DNA of 13,865 bases from Pseudomonadaceae bacterium UBA5811 (lineage in GTDB: Bacteria; Pseudomonadota; Gammaproteobacteria; Pseudomonadales; Pseudomonadaceae), in NCBI GenBank assembly GCA_002417905.1, contig DIDB01000178.1:1-13865 (forward strand), in the 5' to 3' direction. The notes beneath the pieces were generated by a model that saw only the letters and a program-made list of their open reading frames with translations, did not search any database and was not told the DNA's origin. The position numbers and the translations under genes are program-made. This document shows positions 1 through 7,585 of the stretch, piece by piece; positions within the stretch are counted from its first letter, which is position 1, and every line of letters begins with the position of its first letter.

Positions 1-231
1 CTGGGGGAGGCCGGACGTCGCAGGCAGGACGAGGCGCTGGCGGTGGGGATCCAGCTGGGACGGCCAGAACAGCAAGCCCCTGCCCAGGGGGCCGCCGGGC
101 AGGGCCGTGAGCGGCAGCAGGCCGCCGAGCGTTCCATCCGGGACAATCCGGAGGTCCAGGCCCTGATGGCCCAGTTTTCGGCCGTCATCTGTGACGGCAG
201 TATTGAACCCGTTGAACCGACTGACTGTTGA
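1..231 (+). CDS. dnaX: DNA polymerase III tau subunit, C-terminal end (partial)
   Basis: The reading frame is open from base 1 to the TGA at 229-231 and gives the last 76 residues of a protein that begins outside the window. The tail, rich in Arg, Gln and Ala and ending ...[24 protein letters not shown]..., resembles the extreme C-terminus of gammaproteobacterial tau (domain V, which contacts the polymerase alpha subunit). The main support is position: the dnaX-ybaB-recR order is conserved in gammaproteobacteria and the next two genes are clear. The gene ends 10 nt before the ybaB start, so the three are probably co-transcribed. The clamp-loader ATPase part cannot be checked because it lies upstream. 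Confidence 0.82.
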   Translation: MGEAGRRRQDEALAVGIQLGRPEQQAPAQGAAGQGRERQQAAERSIRDNPEVQALMAQFSAVICDGSIEPVEPTDC

Positions 232-241
232 GGAATATTCC

Positions 242-568
242 ATGATGAAAGGTGGCATGGCCGGGCTGATGAAGCAGGCCCAGCAGATGCAGGAAAAAAT
301 GCAGAAACTGCAGGAGGAGCTGGCCACTGCCGAGGTGACCGGCCAGTCCGGGGCGGGTCTGGTCAGTGTGGTGATGAATGGCCGGCATGATGTCAAACGG
401 GTCAGCCTGGATGACAGCCTGATGCAGGAGGATAAGGATGTGCTGGAGGATCTGGTCGCGGCAGCCATTAACGATGCGGTGCGCAAGATCGAGCAGAACA
501 CCCAGAGCAAAATGGCGGGGGTAACGGCCGGTATGCCGCTGCCACCGGGTTTCAAGATGCCGTTCTGA
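242..568 (+). CDS. ybaB: YbaB/EbfC family nucleoid-associated protein
   Basis: Small DNA-binding protein of 108 residues, almost the same length as E. coli YbaB (109). Family members are dimers that bind DNA and are encoded between dnaX and recR, as here. The N-terminus ([20 protein letters not shown]) is the typical Met/Gln-rich amphipathic helix. A beta-rich core follows (about residues 30-60), and the protein ends in the common [10 protein letters not shown] tail. The ATG at 242 is chosen because GAGGA lies 7 nt upstream; an in-frame extension to 191 would overlap dnaX and adds residues the family lacks. The adjacent ATG at 245 is an equally possible start. Confidence 0.95.
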   Translation: MMKGGMAGLMKQAQQMQEKMQKLQEELATAEVTGQSGAGLVSVVMNGRHDVKRVSLDDSLMQEDKDVLEDLVAAAINDAVRKIEQNTQSKMAGVTAGMPLPPGFKMPF

Positions 569-623
569 ACAGGGCTGGATAGCTTGGCCAGCCTGTGCAG
601 GGCAGCCGGGCCTGGAGAGAGTG

Positions 624-1226
624 ATGTCGTTTTCGCCGCTGGTTTCCCAACTGATGGATGCGCTGCGCATCCTGCCCGGGGTAGGCCGGAAAACGGCCCG
701 GCGCATGGCCCTGCATCTGCTGGAGCGGAACCGGGCTGGCGGGCTCCAGCTGGCCCGGGCCCTGACAGCAGCCATGGAGGGCGTGGGTGAGTGCCGCCAG
801 TGCCGGACCCTGAGTGAAACAGACCTTTGCCAGCATTGTGCCGATCCGCAGCGGGATGAGCGGCTGCTATGTGTGGTCCAGAGTCCACTGGATGTACTGG
901 CGGTGGAGCAGACCGGCTACCGGGGCCGTTACTTTGTACTCAAGGGCCAGCTGTCCCCCATTGATGGCCGGGGACCGGAGGCAATTGGCATTCCGGAGCT
1001 GCTGGCCAGGCTGGAAGGGGACAGTGCCTGCCAGGAGGTGATCCTGGCGACCAGCCTGACCGTGGAGGGTGAGGCTACCGCCCACTATATTGCCCGGCTG
1101 CTGGCCCCACGGGGCCTGCTGGTCAGCCGTATTGCCCAGGGCGTTCCGCTGGGGGGCGAGCTGGAGCTGGTGGATGGTGGCACCCTGGCGCATGCCATGG
1201 CCGGGCGCCGACCAGTGACGCTATAA
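624..1226 (+). CDS. recR: Recombination mediator protein RecR
   Basis: RecR works with RecF and RecO in loading RecA onto gapped DNA during recombinational repair. The 200-residue product matches the family length. Visible domains in order are: an N-terminal helix-hairpin-helix ([18 protein letters not shown], about residues 16-33), a four-cysteine zinc finger at Cys57, Cys60, Cys69 and Cys72, and a Toprim domain (about residues 79-175) beginning at LLCVVQ. The C-terminal Walker-B-like region contains [12 protein letters not shown]. The start is the ATG at 624, preceded by GGAGAG at 614-619; a GTG at 621 is in frame but too close to that site. The gene ends 10 nt before the convergent 3' end of the FMN-binding protein gene. 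Confidence 0.97.
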   Translation: MSFSPLVSQLMDALRILPGVGRKTARRMALHLLERNRAGGLQLARALTAAMEGVGECRQCRTLSETDLCQHCADPQRDERLLCVVQSPLDVLAVEQTGYRGRYFVLKGQLSPIDGRGPEAIGIPELLARLEGDSACQEVILATSLTVEGEATAHYIARLLAPRGLLVSRIAQGVPLGGELELVDGGTLAHAMAGRRPVTL

Positions 1227-1236
1227 GGAGGCTGGC

Positions 1237-1902
1237 TCAGCCGAGCCGGAAACGCAGGATATCCTCGGGCATGCTGACGTCCGGCAGGTTGCGGGGGTCC
1301 GGTTCGGGGGGCAGCACCTGATAGCGGACCGGAATCACGCCAGCCCAGGACGGGAAGCTGTAGTCTTCCTCATCATCCAGCGGCGGGCCCGTCCGGACTT
1401 TGCAGGAGGCTTCGGTAATCGGCAGGCAGGCCAGCGCTGTGGCCTTGAGCTCCTTGGGATGCAGTGGGCGCAGCCGTTCCCACTCGCCGGGAATCAGGCC
1501 ATTGACGAAATTGCGCAGCTTTTCTTCCTTGACGGCCTCGTCTTGGATCAGCGTGGCCTGGCCTACCAGCATCACCGAGCGGAAGTTGCAGTTGAAGTTA
1601 TAGGCCGAGCGGGCCACCACGATGCCATCCAGCAGGGATACCGTGATGCAGATGTCCTGATCCGGCAGGGCCTTGAACAGCCGGCCGGCGGCGGAGCCAT
1701 GCCAGTACACATGGTCGCCCTCGCGCCAGAGAAAGGTCGGGGTGACAAAGGGCAGGCCATTCAGGACACAGCCCACATGAGCTAATGGACTGGCGTCCAG
1801 AATGGCTTTTACGGTGTCCTGGTCATAGTCGGCCAGCCAGTGATAACGCTTGACCCGGGTCCGCTCGCTGGGGGCCTGGGAGGCACTGGGCTTTTTATCC
1901 AT
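1237..1902 (-). CDS. Pyridoxamine 5'-phosphate oxidase-like (Nim-type) FMN-binding protein
   Basis: A 221-residue protein of the flavin-nucleotide-binding, PNPOx-like split-barrel family related to nitroimidazole-resistance proteins. The family signature is visible: an early His-Val-Gly-Cys strand (about 42-45), YWHGSAAGR (66-74), the YNFNCNFRSVMLVGQA strand (101-116) and the conserved KVRTGPPLDDEEDY near 168-181, followed by WAGVIPV. Members bind FMN or heme-like ligands; the substrate is usually unknown and I do not assign one. The ATG at 1902 is preceded on the minus strand by AAGGAAA. The gene starts 16 nt after the stop of the Nfu-like gene, so the two probably form one transcript. A link to nitrogen fixation is not shown by the sequence. 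Confidence 0.85.
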   Translation of the reverse strand: MDKKPSASQAPSERTRVKRYHWLADYDQDTVKAILDASPLAHVGCVLNGLPFVTPTFLWREGDHVYWHGSAAGRLFKALPDQDICITVSLLDGIVVARSAYNFNCNFRSVMLVGQATLIQDEAVKEEKLRNFVNGLIPGEWERLRPLHPKELKATALACLPITEASCKVRTGPPLDDEEDYSFPSWAGVIPVRYQVLPPEPDPRNLPDVSMPEDILRFRLG

Positions 1903-1918
1903 GTTCCGGTTTCCTTGT

Positions 1919-2203
1919 TCAGTGGCTCAGTTCGGGCAGGACCAGGATGGGTTCGTCCTCACCCAGGGCCAGCATCAGATGGCGGCGGATACCGCCCAGG
2001 GTTTCGCCCGAGGCCGTGCAGCCGGCACAGACGCCTTTCAGGCGTAGCCGCACCTTGTAACCCTCAATGGCCGCGATTTCCATGTCACCTCCATCAGCCT
2101 GAAGATTGGCCCGGAGTTTCTCTATGGTTTCAGTAATGATTTTTAGCCGTTCGGCTTCGCCCAGTTTTGGCGTAATAGACGTTGCAGTGCTATCTGCTCC
2201 CAT
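1919..2203 (-). CDS. Stand-alone Nfu/NifU C-terminal domain protein
   Basis: A 94-residue protein that is essentially one NifU C-terminal (Nfu) domain. The hallmark sequence LRANLQADGGDMEIAAIEG (about residues 30-48) leads to the Cys-Ala-Gly-Cys pair at Cys59 and Cys62, which in this family carries a transferable Fe-S cluster at a dimer interface. It lacks both the A-type degenerate domain of NfuA and the scaffold domain of NifU. The ATG at 2203 has CAGGAG about 7 nt upstream on the minus strand. It is transcribed away from anfA across a roughly 460-bp AT-rich control region and is followed at 16 nt by the PNPOx-like gene. Its role is likely Fe-S cluster delivery. Supply to the nitrogenase encoded next door is attractive but inferred only from position. 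Confidence 0.87.
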   Translation of the reverse strand: MGADSTATSITPKLGEAERLKIITETIEKLRANLQADGGDMEIAAIEGYKVRLRLKGVCAGCTASGETLGGIRRHLMLALGEDEPILVLPELSH

Positions 2204-2252
2204 GAGGGACTCCTGATAAAAGTACGGTGCCTGTATGGACCGGTAAAACCTC

Positions 2253-2269
2253 TGGCACAGACTGTGGCA
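2253..2269. promoter_or_regulatory. Imperfect 17-bp dyad upstream of the Nfu-like gene
   Basis: TGGCACAGACTGTGGCA is a dyad centred on A2261 with one mismatched pair (CACAG/CTGTG is perfect). It lies 50-66 nt upstream of the Nfu-like start codon, where an operator or promoter element would be expected. No regulator can be named. Confidence 0.3.
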
Positions 2270-2290
2270 GCAAGCATGATGCCGGAATGG

Positions 2291-2312
2291 CCAGTTAACG
2301 GCCGATAACTGG
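2291..2312. promoter_or_regulatory. 22-bp interrupted palindrome in the nfu-anfA divergent region
   Basis: CCAGTTA (2291-2297) and TAACTGG (2306-2312) are perfect inverted 7-mers around ACGGCCGA, whose core CGGCCG is itself palindromic. The size and symmetry suit a dimeric repressor or activator. It could also form a short hairpin, but no gene ends nearby, so a terminator is unlikely. Confidence 0.4.
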
Positions 2313-2380
2313 TTGTGTGTTTATATTTGATTGATTTTTATTGGTTTTGTGTTTGTTGTTAGGTGGTTTTATAAGGTGTT
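2310..2380 (+). other. 71-nt C-free, T/G-rich tract
   Basis: From 2310 to 2380 the plus strand contains no C (by eye 42 T, 20 G, 9 A). It lies between the 22-bp palindrome and the inverted ACACCTGCA repeats. There is no sizeable ORF and no clear promoter in it. The function is unknown. Confidence 0.6.
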
Positions 2381-2395
2381 CGTCTTGATTAATTT

Positions 2396-2449
2396 ACACC
2401 TGCAGTAAATAGGTAATTAAAATAAACAAAGCGGTTTATTTGCAGGTGT
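2396..2449. repeat. Inverted 9-mers ACACCTGCA / TGCAGGTGT flanking an AT-rich spacer
   Basis: ACACCTGCA (2396-2404) and its exact inverse complement TGCAGGTGT (2441-2449) are 45 bp apart start to start, roughly four helical turns. The spacer is AT-rich. The paired arrangement upstream of anfA suggests two operator half-sites or a looping site; the binding protein is unknown. Confidence 0.4.
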
Positions 2450-2510
2450 TCCAGATGGTTTTATTTTATAAGTATGAACTCTGTACCTTTGTGTAATCTG
2501 TTCGCTTATG

Positions 2511-2530
2511 GCGGATTAAAGTCGATCTGG
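2511..2530 (+). promoter_or_regulatory. GCGGAT-N8-ATCTGG element upstream of anfA
   Basis: GCGGAT (2511-2516) and ATCTGG (2525-2530) recur with a 7-bp spacer upstream of anfH at 4480-4498. The GAT/ATC halves give each copy dyad character. A shared regulator is inferred. The element sits just upstream of the candidate anfA promoter. Confidence 0.35.
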
Positions 2531-2539
2531 CATATTGGG

Positions 2540-2569
2540 TGGACATTATTTTAAGTGGCGTATTATATA
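2540..2569 (+). promoter_or_regulatory. Candidate sigma-70 promoter of anfA
   Basis: TGGACA (2540-2545) matches the -35 consensus at 5 of 6 positions, and TTATATA at 2563-2569 supplies a -10 at 17-18 bp spacing. If used, transcription would start near 2576. That would exclude the GTG at 2555 and leave the ATGs at 2597, 2603 or 2669 as possible starts. No sigma-54 promoter is evident for anfA. Confidence 0.35.
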
Positions 2570-2668
2570 AGCGCCGTAACTTCCTGCTCAGGCCAGATGC
2601 TTATGCCTTATCCGTCTGCTGAACCTGTCCCGCTGCGGACTGCTCCCAAAACGGTGGTGATTGACCCT

Positions 2669-4309
2669 ATGGAAGATACAGGCTCCCTTGAGGAGGGGCT
2701 GGACTGCTTTGTCGATGAGGAAGAGTTCAGCCACTGTTTTACCGGCGAGTGCCGGATCAGCATGCTGCCGGTCCTGTACCGGATCAGCCAGACTCTGGCC
2801 GGAACTGCCGATCTGGTCAGGGCCCTGCCGGTGGTGCTGGAGGTCATGCGCCAGCGGCCACTGAAAATGCAGAGCGGGGTGGTGACGCTCTATGACTGTC
2901 AGTCCGGGACCATCTTTATCCATGACAGTTTCGGGCTGAGCGAAGAAGAGAAGAAGGCGGGTACCTATACCCAGGGTGAGGGTATTTCCGGCAAGGTCAT
3001 CGAGACGGGCAAGGCCCTGATTGCCTGGCGCTGCCGGACCGGGACCGGGGCGGAGGATGAGGCGGGTACCCGGAAAAAAAGCAGCCAGAAGCCCCGCTCG
3101 GCCCTGTTCTGTGTGCCGATCATGCGGGGCCGCAAGGTTCTGGGTACCCTGGCGGCCGAGCGGGTTTACATGAACCAGAAGCTGCTGAAGCAGGATGTGG
3201 CACTGCTGGCGATGATTGCCTCGATGCTGGCCCCGGCCGCCGAGCTTTACCTGCATGAACATATTGAGCAGGTCCGGCTGGAAAGCGAAAACCGGCGGCT
3301 GCGCAATGCCCTGAAAGAGCGTTTCCGGCCGGCCAATATCATCGGCAGTTCCAAGTCGATGCAGGAGGTGTATCAGCTGATCCACAAGGTTGCCTCGACC
3401 CGGGCTACCGTGCTGGTGCTGGGCGAGAGCGGGGTCGGCAAGGAGCTGGTTGCCAATGCCATCCACTACAACAGCCTGAATGCCGATGGCCCGTTTATTA
3501 CCTCAAACTGTGCGGCCCTGCCGGAAAGCTTGGCGGAGAGCGAGCTGTTTGGCCATGAAAAGGGGTCCTTTACCGGGGCGATGATGACCCACAAGGGCTG
3601 TTTTGAGCAGGCGGATGGCGGCACGATTTTTCTGGATGAAATCGGCGAGCTGAGCATGACCATCCAGGCCAAGCTGTTGCGCGTCCTGCAGGGACATCCT
3701 TTTGAGCGGGTGGGCGGCAGCAAGCCGGTCAAGGTGGATGTACGGATTATTGCTGCCACCAACCGCGACCTGGCCGAGATGGTCCTGGCCGGCACCTTCC
3801 GCGAGGATCTGTATTACCGGCTCAATGTGTTTCCGATCGTGGTGCCACCGCTGCGCGAGCGCGGCAGCGACATCATTACTCTGGCCGATCATTTTGTGAT
3901 GCACTTTGCCCGGGAGAATGGCAAGGATATCCGGCGCATCTCGACGCCCGCGCTCAACATGTTGATGAGCTACCACTGGCCGGGTAATGTGCGTGAGCTG
4001 GAAAATGTCATGGAGCGGGCCGTGATCCTCTCTGATGACGAGGTGATTCACAGCTACAACCTGCCGCCCTCGCTGCAGACCTCCAGGGAAAGCGGTACGG
4101 CCTATACCCTGACCCTTGAGGAGAAGGTCAGGGCGGTCGAGTACGAAATGATTGTGGATGCGCTGAAAAGCAGCAGTGGCCATATGGGCAAGGCCGCCGA
4201 GGAGCTGGGCCTGACCCGGCGGATGCTGGCAGTCCGCATGGAGAAATATGGCATCAGCTACAAGACATTCCGCGCTTCGGGTGGTGAGGCGCTCATGGTG
4301 GACGATTAG
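2669..4309 (+). CDS. anfA: Sigma-54-dependent activator of Fe-only nitrogenase genes, AnfA
   Basis: NifA/VnfA/AnfA-family enhancer-binding protein; it would activate the -24/-12 promoter 370 bp downstream. With the ATG at 2669 it has 546 residues. Domains: an N-terminal Cys23-X4-Cys28 motif (FTGE between the cysteines), which fits the AnfA type rather than the Cys-X-Cys-X4-Cys of VnfA; a GAF domain (about 30-200); a helical linker; an AAA+ domain with Walker A GESGVGKE (252-259), the sigma-54 contact loop as GSFTGA (299-304), Walker B IFLDE (320-324) and sensor I ATNRDL (363-368); and a C-terminal Fis-type helix-turn-helix (about 504-528). The frame stays open back to a GTG at 2555, with ATGs at 2597 and 2603. 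I prefer 2669 because GGTGA lies 8 nt upstream, the cysteines then match those I recall for Azotobacter AnfA (21 and 26), and a promoter may lie at 2540-2569. Stop and function are certain; the start is not. Confidence 0.9.
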   Translation: MEDTGSLEEGLDCFVDEEEFSHCFTGECRISMLPVLYRISQTLAGTADLVRALPVVLEVMRQRPLKMQSGVVTLYDCQSGTIFIHDSFGLSEEEKKAGTYTQGEGISGKVIETGKALIAWRCRTGTGAEDEAGTRKKSSQKPRSALFCVPIMRGRKVLGTLAAERVYMNQKLLKQDVALLAMIASMLAPAAELYLHEHIEQVRLESENRRLRNALKERFRPANIIGSSKSMQEVYQLIHKVASTRATVLVLGESGVGKELVANAIHYNSLNADGPFITSNCAALPESLAESELFGHEKGSFTGAMMTHKGCFEQADGGTIFLDEIGELSMTIQAKLLRVLQGHPFERVGGSKPVKVDVRIIAATNRDLAEMVLAGTFREDLYYRLNVFPIVVPPLRERGSDIITLADHFVMHFARENGKDIRRISTPALNMLMSYHWPGNVRELENVMERAVILSDDEVIHSYNLPPSLQTSRESGTAYTLTLEEKVRAVEYEMIVDALKSSSGHMGKAAEELGLTRRMLAVRMEKYGISYKTFRASGGEALMVDD

Positions 4310-4341
4310 ACGTTCTGCCTGCCATTACATCAATTCCTGCA

Positions 4342-4373
4342 AGAAAGCCGGCCTGAGTGCCGGCTTTCTGCGT
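4342..4373 (+). terminator. Intrinsic terminator after anfA
   Basis: A perfect 11-bp stem, AGAAAGCCGGC (4342-4352) with GCCGGCTTTCT (4359-4369), closes a 6-nt loop 32 nt after the anfA stop. The T-rich part is largely within the right arm, followed by GCGTTTG. It should end the anfA transcript and separate it from the anfH operon. Confidence 0.75.
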
Positions 4374-4397
4374 TTGTGGTGCCGGTCATCCGGTATG

Positions 4398-4441
4398 CAG
4401 CAGCTTCTTCTGCTCTGGCGCCTCTGGTAGCTGCTGGTTTT
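4398..4441 (+). terminator. Second hairpin after anfA, possible back-up terminator
   Basis: CAGCAGCT (4398-4405) and AGCTGCTG (4429-4436) are exact inverse complements with a 23-nt loop, followed by GTTTT. The long loop makes it weaker than the preceding terminator. It may alternatively be a 3' stabilising structure. Confidence 0.35.
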
Positions 4442-4479
4442 GACAAAAAAAGCTGGAAGGGTGGGCCGATTTACATAAA

Positions 4480-4498
4480 GCGGATAATTGTTATCTGG
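4480..4498. promoter_or_regulatory. Upstream dyad (GATAA-TTG-TTATC) of anfH, second copy of the anfA-upstream element
   Basis: GCGGATAATTGTTATCTGG contains the perfect dyad GATAA (4483-4487) / TTATC (4491-4495). It lies about 200 bp upstream of the -24/-12 promoter, in the usual range for an enhancer-binding site. It also resembles a Fur 7-1-7 box (12 of 15 positions by my count). The same GCGGAT...ATCTGG frame occurs at 2511-2530. AnfA, Fur or another regulator could bind; the sequence alone does not decide. Confidence 0.4.
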
Positions 4499-4606
4499 GG
4501 GAGTGGTGCCAGTCAGGGCTGAAGGTGATCTGGTCCGGGAAACAAATAAACCCCGGTGGCAAAATTCATTGTTTATATATTAATCAGGCATTATTTATAT
4601 CTTGTA

Positions 4607-4619
4607 AATCAGTTGGTTG
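4607..4619 (+). promoter_or_regulatory. Possible IHF site in the anfH promoter region
   Basis: AATCAGTTGGTTG matches the IHF consensus WATCAANNNNTTR with one mismatch. It lies in AT-rich DNA between the distal dyad and the -24/-12 promoter, where IHF bending often helps nif-type activation. Such short matches are common in AT-rich DNA. Confidence 0.3.
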
Positions 4620-4627
4620 TCATATTT

Positions 4628-4648
4628 GTACCTTGTGGTTTTCTGTAC
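4628..4648. promoter_or_regulatory. GTAC-N13-GTAC pair, candidate AnfA/VnfA-like activator site
   Basis: GTAC occurs at 4628-4631 and 4645-4648, about 32-50 bp upstream of the -24 element. VnfA is known to bind GTAC-N6-GTAC; the spacing here is 13, so this is not a canonical site. The left part, TGTACCTTGTG, recurs with one extra T (TGTACCTTTGTG) at 2482-2493 upstream of anfA. Confidence 0.3.
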
Positions 4649-4657
4649 TCAAAAGTG

Positions 4658-4681
4658 CGTTATATATTTTTCTATATATGG
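4658..4681. promoter_or_regulatory. Candidate Mo-box (ModE/MopAB-type operator) overlapping the anfH -24 element
   Basis: The left half CGTTATATA (4658-4666) fits the ModE-type half-site CGNTATATA exactly. A 6-bp spacer TTTTTC follows, then the inverted half TATATATGG (4673-4681), which differs from TATATANCG by one base. The last two bases, GG, are the invariant -24 bases of the sigma-54 promoter, so repressor binding would block polymerase. ModE-type proteins are known to repress alternative nitrogenase genes when Mo is present. That this site is bound is inference, and the AT-richness makes chance matches more likely. Confidence 0.5.
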
Positions 4682-4694
4682 CACGCTGGTTGCT
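4679..4694 (+). promoter_or_regulatory. Sigma-54 (-24/-12) promoter of anfHDGK
   Basis: TGGCACGCTGGTTGCT is a perfect match to TGGCAC-N5-TTGCW, with GG at 4680-4681 and GC at 4692-4693. Transcription is expected to start near 4704-4706, giving a leader of about 60 nt before anfH. The next gene upstream encodes the matching activator type. Confidence 0.93.
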
Positions 4695-4701
4695 CTATTA
4701 A

Positions 4702-5592
<891 letters not shown>

Positions 5593-5601
5593 TTAACCTG
5601 A

Positions 5602-7179
<1,578 letters not shown>

Positions 7180-7192
7180 GGGAGAGCAGCAG

Positions 7193-7573
7193 ATGCATGC
7201 ATCAAAGAAAGAAGCCGCTCACCAGCGGGTGGACTTTGAGCCTGAAGTGGAACAGCTGATTGATTACATCATGAAGCACTGCCTGTGGCAGTTCCACTCC
7301 CGGTCCTGGGACCGCGAGCGGCAGAATGAGGAAATCCTCAAGAAGACCAAACAGCTGCTGTGCGGTGAGCCGGTGGATCTCAGTACCCCTTCTGACCGCT
7401 GCTACTGGGTGGATGCCGTGAGCATGGTCGACGATTTCCGGGTGCGTTATCCCTGGATCAATGACATGTCCAAAGATGACCTGATCCTGCTGATGGAAGG
7501 GCTGAAGAAACGTCTGGACTACCTGACCATCAGCGGCTCGCTTAATGAAGAGCTGACCGACAAGCACTACTAG
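7193..7573 (+). CDS. anfG: Fe-only nitrogenase delta subunit AnfG
   Basis: Small third subunit found only in V- and Fe-only nitrogenases; it binds the alpha subunit and is needed to assemble active AnfDGK. The product has 126 residues, close to family size. Family-type sequence includes [28 protein letters not shown] (about residues 19-46) and the central RCYWVDA (69-75) before the acidic, helical C-terminus. The ATG at 7193 is chosen because a purine-rich GAGGGAGAG (7178-7186) precedes it; the frame continues upstream to 7139 inside anfD but that extension is not family-like. It lies 13 nt after anfD and 12 nt before anfK, which places it in the same transcript and favours translational coupling. 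Confidence 0.96.
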   Translation: MHASKKEAAHQRVDFEPEVEQLIDYIMKHCLWQFHSRSWDRERQNEEILKKTKQLLCGEPVDLSTPSDRCYWVDAVSMVDDFRVRYPWINDMSKDDLILLMEGLKKRLDYLTISGSLNEELTDKHY

Positions 7574-7585
7574 GAGGGCGGGAAC

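Noticed and set aside
2253..2269. TGGCACAGACTGTGGCA as a -24/-12 promoter for anfA
   Set aside because: The -24 half is perfect, but the second GC is one base too far away and the GC spacing is strict for sigma-54. It is better described as a dyad.
2327..2335. TTGAT repeats as an Anr/FNR box upstream of anfA
   Set aside because: The required inverted ATCAA half at four-base spacing is missing. No full TTGAT-N4-ATCAA was found in either anf control region.
2588..3466. A 292-codon minus-strand frame opposite the anfA GAF region
   Set aside because: Shadow of a clear enhancer-binding protein gene; no domain seen.
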